Source of the DNA: Baffinella frigidus
Lineage: Eukaryota; Cryptophyceae; Cryptomonadales; Baffinellaceae
Assembly (NCBI GenBank): GCA_026770585.1
Contig: MU646669.1
Span: 143,230 to 155,177 of the forward strand
Direction: 5' to 3'
Length of the DNA stretch: 11,948 bases
This document shows positions 1 to 9,000 of this stretch, piece after piece. Each line of letters opens with the position of its first letter. The first letter of the stretch is position 1. Under the pieces are notes generated by a model. That model was not told the DNA's origin. It saw only the letters and a program-made list of their open reading frames with translations, and did no database searches. The position numbers were made by a program, and so were the translations under genes.

Positions 1-95
1 CACCCTACCGTAGCACCCTCACCCTACCGTAGCACCCTCACCCTACCGTAGCACCCTCACCCTACCGTAGCACCCTCACCCTACCGTAGCACCCT
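1..95. repeat. 19-bp tandem repeat, five copies
   Basis: Five exact head-to-tail copies of a 19-bp unit, CACCCTACCGTAGCACCCT, start at 1, 20, 39, 58 and 77. The unit contains CTACCGTAG, half of the CCCTACGGTAGGG motif found in many repeats of this window. The array starts at the first base, so its true length is unknown. Confidence 0.95.
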
Positions 96-259
96 ACGGT
101 AGACTCATGCGAACACAGGGTGTTACCGTCGCATGCAAATGCTGTATGGTGCTTCGGAACGTTCCGAAGCACCATACAGCATTTGCATGAGACGGTGACA
201 CCCTGTGTTTGCATGAGACTACCGTAGGGTGCTACGATAGGGTGAGGGTGCTACGGTAG
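62..259. repeat. 198-bp near-perfect palindrome without spacer
   Basis: Two 99-bp arms meet at 160/161 (GGAAC|GTTCC). I count about five mismatches across the arms. The left arm consists partly of the 19-bp array and the right arm ends in the same motifs inverted; the inner 67 bp of each arm is unique to this palindrome. It could extrude a cruciform as DNA or form a very long hairpin as RNA. No coding content is seen. Confidence 0.92.
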
Positions 260-280
260 CACCCTACCGTAGCACCCTAC

Positions 281-486
281 GGAATACCGAAACATGTTAG
301 ACCGAGACCGCGAGGCTCCTCCAACTTAATATCGGCGGTTTTAATCCGTAATAAACAGACCATTTTCCGTAGGGTGCTAATTTAGCACCCTACCGTAGCG
401 GAATACCGAAACATCTCAGACCGAGACCGCGAGGCTCATCCATTCGGTACAGCCTAACTTCGGCGGTTATGATCCGTAATAAACGA
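281..486. repeat. Direct repeat pair with hairpin between
   Basis: Two related units, about 281-356 and 400-486, both start GGAATACCGAAACAT and share GACCGAGACCGCGAGGCTC, CGGCGGTT and ATCCGTAATAAAC. Between them, 369-393 is a perfect inverted repeat with 12-bp arms (GTAGGGTGCTAA / TTAGCACCCTAC) and a 1-nt spacer. The second unit is about 10 bp longer in the middle. Function unknown. Confidence 0.8.
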
Positions 487-516
487 TCTGTATAAAAAAA
501 AATCCGTAATAATCTA

Positions 517-597
517 ATTTTGTTATCTGTAATAATGACTTTTGTTATCTGTAATATTTTGTTATCTGTCATAATGTAATTTTGTTATCTGTAATGA
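517..597. repeat. AT-rich tandem repeat (TTGTTATCTGTAAT)
   Basis: Four imperfect copies of TTTGTTATCTGTAAT, spaced 17 to 22 bp apart. It is a local satellite in an AT-rich patch; no gene is visible. Confidence 0.8.
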
Positions 598-680
598 TGA
601 CGTGGCTTCGGGTGTGCACCATGAACCCTGCACCCTGCACCAGAAAACAACGCCCCTAAACCCTGAACCCCAATCCTCAG

Positions 681-703
681 GCGCGACATGGCATCGGGTG
701 CAG
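681..703 (+). pseudogene. Fragment of upstream exon U1
   Basis: After a good acceptor (AATCCTCAG at 672-680) the first 23 bases repeat exon U1 (781-857) with few changes, encoding TWHRVQ in the same frame. Similarity then stops and the sequence passes into CCCTCTGCTGGTTTGC. It is one of three U1 copies. Confidence 0.6.
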
Positions 704-780
704 CCCTCTGCTGGTTTGCTTAAACCCCTGAACCCTAACGCCTAAACACTGAACCCTCAACCCTAAACCCCAACCTTCAG

Positions 781-857
781 GCGTGACGTGGCATCGGGTG
801 CAACTCGACCTATACGACGCAGCGGGGACACGCCTCGGGATTGGCGCTTCCATCAAG
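781..857 (+). CDS. Candidate upstream exon U1
   Basis: Bounded by CAACCTTCAG| and |GTCAGC. Read after two bases that complete an earlier codon, it encodes 25 codons containing VTWHRVQLDLYDAAG and LGIGASIK, ending in phase 0. The frame is supported by the copy at 994-1065: of six codon differences, four are synonymous (CAA/CAG, CTA/CTC, CTC/CTT, ATT/ATC). The C-rich telomere-like tract before it can serve as pyrimidine tract. It lies on the same strand as the glycosyltransferase-like gene and may be part of its N-terminus, but the joining exon is not found. I do not recognise a domain. Confidence 0.55.
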
Positions 858-878
858 GTCAGCCTCGCTCCGCCAACC

Positions 879-975
879 CACACAGCGGGCTACGAAGGGA
901 TTTCCCCAGATCCTAGCCCACACGTGAATCATCCTAGGACCCTACGGTAGGCCAGCCGTAGGGACATAGGGGCGT
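879..975. repeat. Dispersed repeat with CCTACGGTAGG motif
   Basis: The block runs from CCACACAGCGGGCTACGAAG to CCTACGGTAGGCCAGCCGTA and GGGACATAGGGGCG. Relatives are at 7965-8065, 8333-8384 (left part), 8908-8930 (short) and 11183-11290. An inverted version with the middle missing is at 2686-2735. Together they look like a small non-autonomous mobile element. No coding capacity is seen. Confidence 0.65.
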
Positions 976-993
976 TGCTACGGATATCCTCGG

Positions 994-1065
994 GGGTGGC
1001 GTCGGGTGCAGCTCGACCTCTACGACGCAGCGGGGACACACCTTGGGATCGGCGCTTCCATCAAG
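994..1065 (+). pseudogene. Second copy of exon U1, no acceptor
   Basis: It encodes WRRVQLDLYDAAGT and LGIGASIK and keeps the |GTCAGC donor, but no AG stands at the expected acceptor (CCTCGGGGGTGG). Its differences from 781-857 are mostly synonymous, so it comes from a once-functional coding copy. Confidence 0.65.
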
Positions 1066-1229
1066 GTCAGCCGCTCCTCCAAGCCCCGCAGACGTCATCG
1101 GCTCGTTGGGCCTAAGGCGGTGCCGCCAGGCCCGTTCAACAGCTTTCGTAACCGCCCAGTAACCGCCACTCAGATCTGACGTTTTCCCCAACCAGGTTCG
1201 GCTGGTTGGGCCCAAGGCCGTCTCTTCAG

Positions 1230-1306
1230 GCCCGTTTTTGGGCGCGGACCCAATCCTTGAGGCGCATCGAAGTCGACGAAAACGCTTTCCGGAGCGCGAT
1301 CCACAG
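1230..1306 (+). CDS. Candidate upstream exon U2
   Basis: Bounded by CTCTTCAG| and |GTTTGG. In phase 0 it reads ARFWARTQSLRRIEVDENAF then RSAIH, and ends two bases into a codon. A copy at 1496-1560 keeps RRIEVDENAF. The incoming phase matches the outgoing phase of U1 (781-857), but the outgoing phase does not match core exon 1 (3007), so a further exon is needed or U2 belongs elsewhere. The intron after it starts with G-rich heptamers. The product is not recognised. Confidence 0.45.
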
Positions 1307-1310
1307 GTTT

Positions 1311-1390
1311 GGGGTATAGAGTTTAGGGTATAAGGTGTACGGTGTACGGTATACGATATACGGTAGACGGTAGGCGGTATGCGGTATGGA
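1311..1390. repeat. G-rich degenerate heptamer array
   Basis: TTTAGGG-like sequence passes into 7-bp steps: GTGTACG, GTGTACG, GTATACG, ATATACG, GTAGACG, GTAGGCG, GTATGCG. The 7-bp period matches the plant-type telomere repeat, and here the G-rich strand is the + strand. It directly follows the donor of candidate exon U2. Confidence 0.75.
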
Positions 1391-1457
1391 GTTCGCAAGT
1401 GAGGTCTTGTGTATTGTTAAGCAACTATTGGTAGGCAACGTTTGTCATGTTAGGGGG

Positions 1458-1485
1458 TGTCAAGCTTGAAACCCCACGCTTGACA
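1458..1485. repeat. Short inverted repeat
   Basis: Arms TGTCAAGC (1458-1465) and GCTTGACA (1478-1485), spacer 12 nt. It could form a hairpin; it sits just before the broken copy of candidate exon U2. Confidence 0.6.
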
Positions 1486-1495
1486 ACACTATATA

Positions 1496-1560
1496 GCGCG
1501 GACCCGATCCTTGAGGCGCATCGAAGTCGACGAAAATGCTTTCCCGAACGTGACCCGCAG
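1496..1560 (+). pseudogene. Second copy of candidate exon U2
   Basis: The segment repeats 1242-1306 and keeps the frame RRIEVDENAF. Its end is changed (PNVTR) and the donor is lost: CCCGCAG is followed by ATGTTT. There is also no acceptor in front. Confidence 0.6.
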
Positions 1561-1841
1561 ATGTTTAAGGTTTATGGTATGGGTAAATAGGGCATATCGG
1601 GTCTCTGTGGGCGACCTACACCGTGTTCGCTTTCACCCCCTTCGCCAAAGAAACGTTTGGCTTTACCATCCCCGATATAACGTTGAATTCAAGCCAAACA
1701 ATTCTTTGCAGAAGGGGACAGTCAACCATGTCCGGAGCAGTCAACCGGTTCTGAGACAACCTTTTTCGGCGGCAGGTGTGTTTCGCGTTTGTGAGCTGCG
1801 GGCGACTCCCTCTCCTACAACTCACGTCGCGCGCGCTCATC
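1561..1841. other. Stretch without recognised gene
   Basis: It contains one exon-like piece, 1711-1779, with TTCTTTGCAG before it and GCGGCAG|GTGTGT after it, open in two frames. It has no copy elsewhere in the window and no recognisable product, so I do not call it. Confidence 0.4.
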
Positions 1842-2345
1842 TCCCACATGGAGACCGCTGAGCCCACGGTTCGTCAAACCCTGAACCCTACACCCTACAC
1901 CCTACACCCTACACCCTACACCCTACACCCTACACCCTACACCCTCACCCTAATTCCTGAAATCTGAACCCCAAACTGCATCGCCCACATGAAGAGTGGG
2001 CGATGCAGCCGAACCCGTGGCCTGCTCTACCCTCAACACTCACCTCAATTCCTGAAATCTAAGCCCTAAACCCTAAAATATAAACCCTAAACTGCATCGC
2101 CCACATGAAGACCGCCGAACCTGCGGCCTGCTAAACCCTAAACACTCCCCAAATTTCTGGAATATAAACCCTAAACCCTAAAATATAAACCCTGAAGTGC
2201 ATCGCCCACATGGAGACCGCCGAACCTGCGGCCTGCTCAACCCTAAACACTCCCCAAATTTCTGAAATCCAAGCCCTAAACCCTAAAATGTAAACCCTAA
2301 AGTGCATCGCCCACATGGAGACTGCCGAGCCCACGGTACGCCCCC
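1842..2345. repeat. Minisatellite with unit of about 105 bp
   Basis: The anchor GCATCGCCCACATG begins at 1978, 2094, 2199 and 2304 (spacings 116, 105, 105), with a diverged first unit at 1842. Each unit carries an anchor, a GAGACCGCCGAACC-like segment, and a tail of CCCTAAA and CCTAAAATATAAA repeats. At 1879-1950 a CCCTACA heptamer array interrupts. The first anchor is part of a hairpin with 13-bp arms (1976-1988 and 1996-2008). Confidence 0.88.
1879..1950. repeat. CCCTACA heptamer array
   Basis: About eight nearly exact 7-bp repeats, a one-base variant of the plant-type telomere unit CCCTAAA, with the C-rich strand on +. Confidence 0.9.
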
Positions 2346-2394
2346 TTCCTGCCTAAACCTTAAACCCTCGCCTCACACCCTGAACCCTAAATCC

Positions 2395-2590
2395 TAGTGT
2401 CGTCGTAAGGTCCGCACGATAACACACGAAGGTGTCATGCGTGAAGGCTCGGCACGATGACATAAGGCTCGCGTGCGCAGTTTCTTCTTCTCGTATTCTT
2501 TATTACGTTCAGCCTTCTAAAACCAGGTGATCAACTGAACTACCTACTACTGTTTGAGTCGGAGGTTCGGTACGATGACACGAAAATAAT
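2395..2590. other. Stretch without recognised gene
   Basis: Moderately AT-rich. CACGATGACA-like words recur three times (2415, 2451, 2570). No splice-bounded coding block or RNA gene is seen. Confidence 0.4.
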
Positions 2591-2614
2591 CCTCCTCCAT
2601 GGTCGCGACCATGG
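2590..2614 (-). pseudogene. Inverted scrap of exon 3, in a palindrome
   Basis: Bases 2590-2609 are the exact reverse complement of 20 bases of the exon-3 copy at 3905-3924, encoding ATMEED. The last part is also half of a perfect 18-bp palindrome, CCATGGTCGCGACCATGG (2597-2614). This is the only inverted exon fragment I found. Confidence 0.55.
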
Positions 2615-2618
2615 ACCA

Positions 2619-2975
2619 GGTTCTCACCGCTTGAGACACAATTGATTGAGCCCCGACAGCGCCGCGAGTTGTCACCTTGAGACGCCCCTATGTCCCTACG
2701 GTTGGCCTACCGTAGAGCTGTGTGGGTTGGAGGAACGAGGCGCACGTTGATCACCTTGATGGGAGCGGCCGTGTTGTTATCAATAAAGGTCTCTCTCTTG
2801 TGTCTCAAGGTGACAAACTGCAGTCTAGTGTCTCAACTCGCGGTTGAGACAGTTGTCCTTGAGACAGTGTCTCATCTCCCCATGTGGGAGATGAGCGCGC
2901 GCGACCTTGAGACAGTGTCTCAAGGTGGCCGCGGTGCTGTCGGGGCTCAATCAATTCGAGGTGAAAACGTGGTGA
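2619..2975. mobile_element. Foldback (MITE-like) element
   Basis: The ends are inverted repeats. The left end contains AATTGATTGAGCCCCGACAG (2643-2662) then CCGCG and CACCTTGAGAC; the right end (about 2917-2957) contains the same words reversed. Inside are nested palindromes: CCTTGAGACA-G-TGTCTCAAGG near 2913-2934 and CTCATCTCCC-CATGT-GGGAGATGAG near 2872-2896. No transposase is visible. Clear target-site duplications could not be fixed. Confidence 0.6.
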
Positions 2976-3006
2976 CATGTGAGTGACACAAAGTTTTGGT
3001 GTGTAG

Positions 3007-3075
3007 GTTCGATACGAGCTGGCCTGGGTGGACCAGGGGTCGGGCACTGCTGACGCCCGCCAACTCGCCGACGAT
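3007..3075 (+). CDS. Core exon 1, DQGSG block
   Basis: TGTGTAG| acceptor and GACGAT|GTACCC donor enclose 23 codons in phase 0: VRYELAWVDQGSGTADARQ then LADD. An in-frame TAG just before 3007 fixes the exon start. YELAWVDQGSG matches the second strand and VDNGS-like turn of GT2 glycosyltransferases, where the acidic residue contacts the nucleotide. It joins exon 2 without phase shift. No duplicate is seen in the window. Confidence 0.75.
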
Positions 3076-6000
3076 GTACCCCGCTACACCCCGAACCCTA
3101 ACACCCCACACCCTACACCCCACACCCCACACCCCACACCCCACACCCCACACCCGAAACCCGAAACCCGAAACCCGAAACTTTAAGCCCTGAGTCCTGA
3201 ACCCTAAACCCTGAACCCTGAACCCTCGAAAATCCCCCGAAACCCCAAAACCCTAAACCCTAAACCCTAAACCTCACGATACGCCGCTGCAACCTGAAGC
3301 CTGCTCCTACTACTCTTGTTTTGCTTGTGGAATGACGCGGTTTGGCGTGGGCGGCAGATCCCAATGGAGCATGTGCTGCACTGGAAGCTCAACTACGGCC
3401 TTACCTACGGTCCCGCCCCATCCTCCACCTCTGCCTCACTTGAGCGGGTGTCACCATACGGAATCGTCTCTCTCTGCTCTCTTGTCTGCCTCCCCCGAGA
3501 GGGGCTCATATTCGTTCCGTTTCAGTGCTGGTGTGGTTTCAACGCGCGTGTTCTCCACGGAACTCAACCAAACATTCCCCCTCTGTGGTGCAGGGCTGAA
3601 CACACTGCTGTTTGCGCTGTGCCGCCGCTCGCGGTACGTCGCGACCATGGAAGAAGACTGGCTCTGGATGGTCCTCCCCGCCACTCTGCCGTTATCATCA
3701 TTGCGTACGTGATAATGAGATATGATCATGAGGACTGGCGAAGGACTGGCTATGTGTGGTGCCCCAGGCCTCTCCGCCATTGTGATCGCTTTAATCGTGA
3801 CTCATAGGTACTGATGAGGGCGTATCGTTTCGATAACTGATATTTTCATGATGCCGTGTCACTGAACACGCTGCTGTTTGCGCTGTGCTGGCGCTCGCGG
3901 TATGTCGCGACCATGGAGGAGGACTGGCTCTGGATGGTCTCCCCCGCCACAGTAGATCGTCTTGTAGTCATGATATTCACCGCTTCTGATGTTAAAAATG
4001 GCAGTCTCCGTCATGATACGGGTTCGAACCCGCCGCTCCACCATTGTGATCTTACTCATATGAATATGTTCATTTTGATGATTTATATTAATATGGTTTG
4101 CTGGGTTTCATCTTGATGATTGCTTCTATGGCCATTCCCCGAGCTTTCTGCGGTCGGGCCATATGATCGAACGTCGCTTTCCCTTCCATAAACGTCGCGT
4201 TCCCTCCATAAACGGCGCGCCCCCCTCCATGAAAACGTTGTTTTCTCCCGTATGAACGGCGCCGTATAAACCGTGCTTCACCCCCTTTTCAGGAGGCGAA
4301 AATGGGGGTGCCGGCGGTGCGGATGGCGATGGATGTGTTGGCGGCAGACAGCGGGAAATATTGGTCACATTATTGGCGAAACGATGTGCAATTTGTACGG
4401 AAATCGTTTAGACGAACCGACTCCCGAAGGCACCGGTGCCTGCTAAGTGAATATTCAAATCTTCATAAACAGCACGTTCCATTTATAAACGGCGCCGTAT
4501 AAACCGTGCTTCACCCCCGTTTTAGGAGGCGAAAATGGGGGTGCCGGCGGTGCGGATGGCGATGGACGTGTTGGCGGCAGACAGCGGGGTGGTGGGCGTG
4601 TTCCTCCGAAGCGTCGTGCAGTACGGGACCGAAACATCCGAGGCGGGCCCGTGGCAGGTATGTTGCCGATTTGTACTATTTGGACGCGACTTGGTACTAA
4701 ACATACAATGCATGACTTGACAACTTTTTAAAAACAGTAGTTGTGATGTTGTGTACCAGAGTCACGGGCGTGTTCCTGGGAAGCGTCGTGCAGTACGGCA
4801 CTGAGACTTCCGAGGCGGGCCCGTGGCAGGTACTTGTTTACCAGCTACCTGGCGCGGCTCAAATCCGGGTTTCCGCCTGTAGTAATATTCACCGGAGGTG
4901 CGGATATTTATGTACCAGCCATTTATTCACCCCCCCTAGGAGATTCCTAGGCACCTAGGGGTGTGCTACCGTAGGGGCGGTGCGGATGGCGATGGACGTG
5001 TTGGCGGGAAACACCGGGGTGGTGGGCGTGTTCCTCCGAAGCGTCGTGCAGTACGGGACCGAGACGTCCGAGGCGGACCCGTGGTAGGTGGAGCGATTTT
5101 TGTATCTGTTGGCCACACAGAAACAATGAAACCGCAATTTGATGTGCATCAAAATCACAAGAGCTTTTGTGATTTTGATTCACACCAAATTCAGTGCTGA
5201 CTGGGAGGACCCTCAACCTTAAATACCAAACCCTAAACCCGAAACTCTTAACTCTACACCCTCACCCGGTGGCAGTGGGTGCCAGGCAAAGCGGTCGAGT
5301 ACCGCCGAATGTGCCAGAAAGGCGGTATGTCTCCCCCCGCCATTTCACAGGATCACATGCCTAAATGTTGACATTAGAGAAACCAGCACCGTCAACTTTT
5401 GTAACTGCCCACGAACCCTCCTAAACCGAGTTATTCTTTTTGGATTCGGCGGAGTGTAATCTCCCACAGGCTTCCGGGTTAGTCGCTGCCCTGGTATAAA
5501 CCCTGCCCGGTTCAGTCAACCGCAGCTCTCGTTCGCAGGGGTGTGGGGAGCATGCACCAACAGCTTCCAGGACTGATAAGTCCTGGCCAAAAACTGCACG
5601 GCTCGCTTCTGACATTTTCAAAACCAGAAGCGTTGGACTGCTCTGTTGAACGTTAACCCTCTTACCCGCACACCAAGGGGGTGGGGAGCGTGGACAGACG
5701 GACCCACCTCGCTGCAGTGGCAAACCTCAAAAGTGAAGATCAGTCAACCGTGTCTTGTTCGCAGGGGTGTGGGGGGCGTGGACAAACGGCTGCGAGGGCC
5801 CTCGCGGCATAGATAGATACAAACCAACGGGCGGGAACAATTTGCTTCACAGAGGGACCCCCCATTTGACAATGGTTTAAACCCCGCGTTTTGTCTCTGA
5901 TAAGAGCCAAAACTGCACGGCTCGATTTTTGACATTTTCACTGCAAGCAGCGTTGAACTGCGCTGTTGATCTCAAAACTTCTCGCCGCATAACAGGGGTG

Positions 6001-9000
6001 TGGGGGGCGTGGACAAACGGCGCGGCGATCTGGGACCGCGAACGCCTGGAACAGGTAACCCCAAACCCCTAGTTTTGGGTTTGCCCCAAACCCCTAAAGG
6101 CAAACCCAAAACTAAACCCCAAAAAGGTAAACCCAAAACTAAACCCTCAACGGCAAACCCAAAACTAAACCCTAAACCCCAAGCGCCCGATATACTCCAA
6201 AACCCTCAAAAGCAAGCGCCCAACAAACTCCAAACCCTAAAATCTCTACCCCGCTCTCGAATTGAGCGGCGAACTGGCACCAGGACAACCCACAGCAAAA
6301 GAGCAATGTGCATAGCTCTTGCCTCAGAGACAAGAGCTATGCCCAGCTCTGAAGCATAATCAAATTCACGTAGCCCTAACTAATTTCTCCTATGCAACCT
6401 CCTATTGAAAAGGAACTGATTCAGTTATCTTCCGAGATGAACTTGTCTGTGAGGCGGGCCCGTTTCTTAAGGCGCATAGACTTTTGTATCACTCAACTCA
6501 AGGCTCAAAGGCCTCATCTAGGACCTGTATTGAGAGTAAGAAAGAAGAAGAAGTGCTTCTCGTTTACCCGCCGGTGAGCCAGCATTGGTGCTCACGCGAC
6601 GGGAGAGAGCAGGATGTAAGTAGTAGACTGCCACGCAAGAGTGTAGGGCAGAGTGGCCCACAGGAGAAATAGTAGAATTCTACTATTTCTTAAGTTCATA
6701 AGTGGACATTCTTCCCACATAAAAATCGAAATTTCGGAAAAAAAATCCAAACTCCGTGTGAACTGGCTTGTTTTCCCAGGTCAGCCCTACACTCTTGCGT
6801 GGTGGTCTCTGTGGAATCTGCAAGCCAGGGTCCCGACGTGCTTTACAAGGGACTCCAACTTGCCTTCGCCCCCCAGAGGGGTGCAAATTAATTAAACGAG
6901 GGGGCAGGTGGGGAGGCTGAACGAGGAGTGGGGCGACGCGTCCGCCAGCCCCGAGTTGCTTTACAAAGGGGCCCCAACTTGCTTTACAAAGGGGCCCCGA
7001 GGTAATGATCTGCGAGAGGGGCCCCCAAGGAAATGAAACGAGGGGGCGGGCGGGGAGGCTGCACGAGCAAAGGTTAAACCCTCACCGAGGAAAGATTAAG
7101 CCCGAAATTCTAACCCAGGTGGGGAGGCTGAACGAGGAGTGGGGGGACGCGTCCGAGGCGGAGTACGCCGCCCGGGTCGGGAGTACATTCTGCGCCGCCC
7201 AGATCCGCACGGCCCCAGGTTGAGGGTTTCGGGGTTAAGACCACTCGACTTCAGGGTAATTACCAGGAATTGACTTGATGTCCCAGATCCGCGCAAATCC
7301 GCACGGCCCCAGGTGCATCTAACATCGGATAAATCCTCGATTCCAGGGTGGTTGTTTTTCTTCGTTGTCAATCTCAGGCCTGAAATTGCGCGACCCAAAG
7401 AGTTGGGGGCAAGGTTTTCGCCTCCCAGATTCGCACCGCCCCTGGTGGATCTACAACGGTGTGCAGAGAAGTTATCAGCATAAACAATGCAAAATGGCGA
7501 AATTTGACGGCTCCGGTACAAATTTGTCAACGTTTACCGCTATTGCATTATGTTGCCAACATCTCTGCACACCGACCTAATCGAAACATGCGGCAGGGTG
7601 CGAGACGTCAGACTGCAACGCGGTGGCAGAGCACATCGGCGACCGCCGGACCCCAGGTGCTCATAACCTCTCCATGTGAGCCATAACCTGTTATATCCCC
7701 TGTCTCCGTTTGGCACACCAGGTGCTCATAACCTCCCCATGTTAGCCATAACCTGTTCTATCCCCGGTCTCCGTTTGGCACACCAGGTGCTCATAACCTC
7801 TCCATGTTTCCCATAACCTGTTCTGTCCCCTGTCTCCGTTGGCACACGAGGTGCTCATAATCTCTCCATGTTAGCCATAACCTGTTCTATCCCCTGTCTC
7901 CGTTGGCACCCCAGGTGCTCATAACCTCCCCATGTTCCCCATAACCTGTTGCCTGTTAGCTTCCCACCCAGTGGGCTACGGAGGGGTTTCGTGAATAACC
8001 CTTAAGTGAAAATTGCGAAGGGCCGTATTGTAGGCAGTACCGTAGGAACATAGGCTGGTGCAGGTGCGCGCGCATAACCTCCCCATGTGCACCATAACCT
8101 GTTCTATCCCCGGTCTCCGTTTGGCACACGAGGTGCTCATAACCTCGCCATGTTCACCATAACCTATTCTACCCCTTGTCTACGTTGGCACACGAGGCGC
8201 GCGAGCGAGACCTCTCTAATAGGTCCTAGTCTTGCAAGGCCTTCATGGAAGGGAACACATGGTGGCCATGTTGGTCGCACACGAGGTGCTTATAACCTCT
8301 CCATGTTCCATAACCTGTTGCCTGTTAGCCTCCCACCCAGTGGGCTACGAAGGGGTTTCGTGAATAACCCACAAGTGAAAATTCCGCACACCAGGTGCCC
8401 TTCCACACGAGGCCATCCATGCGAACAGATTCATAAGTTGATTATTGGATTATTACCCAGGAAACACGCCAAAAGTCAGCATTTGATCACGTTTCCGTAC
8501 GGACATCCGTACGGAAACGTGATCATTTCCCCACAAATTTTAAAACGTCCTTTGATAGCCTCGTGTGGTTTACCTCTCTCGGCTCCCCTGCTTGCATATC
8601 CCTCAAGTGCCCATAGGGTCAATATTCGCCTAAACTCGCCATAGGTAGGTCCTAGGGCCCTACCGTAGGGCGTAGGAGCCTACTGGGCACTTAAGGAATA
8701 GCCTCTGTTGGTGTGCATACTGTGGTGTAAAGTGATTTTGTTTTTGGTAGTTTGGGGCCTCAAACTTCCTATTCTCTCAAAAAATCGATTCTCGAATTCG
8801 AGCACCCCCGGATACATGGCGGACGACTTGGTGATCCCGCTTCGCACAAAATTTCGACCAGCTCCGAGTTGGCGTTGACCGGTGTTAACACCAACTCGGC
8901 CGCCATGCCACACAGTGGGCTTCCGAGGTGGTGATCATTACAGGGTTGCTCCCCCAGTCTGGACCCCCTAGACCCTAGAACCCGTACCTTCAACCCGAAA

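Noticed and set aside
934-1398. Open frame of 154 codons on -
   Set aside because: Antisense to exon-like blocks whose synonymous differences support the + strand; its start lies in heptamer repeats.
1711-1779. Possible exon linking 1230-1306 to 3007-3075
   Set aside because: It has AG and GT borders, but neither open frame gives the needed entry phase 2 and exit phase 0, and it has no supporting copy.
3316-3807. Open frame of 163 codons on +
   Set aside because: Only the part that is core exon 2 looks coding; it then reads through the intron and crosses exon 3 in the wrong frame.
3958-4042. tRNA-like segment with GGTTCGAACC
   Set aside because: The B-box is good, but the T-stem mismatches, no acceptor stem pairs, and the A-box-like word is about 12 nt too far away.
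7655-7960. CRISPR-like regular spacing
   Set aside because: The whole unit repeats, with no variable spacers; it is a minisatellite in a eukaryotic intron.
8087-8644. Open frame of 185 codons on +
   Set aside because: It runs through minisatellite units, a hairpin and the start of an inverted-repeat element; no motif and no codon conservation between units.
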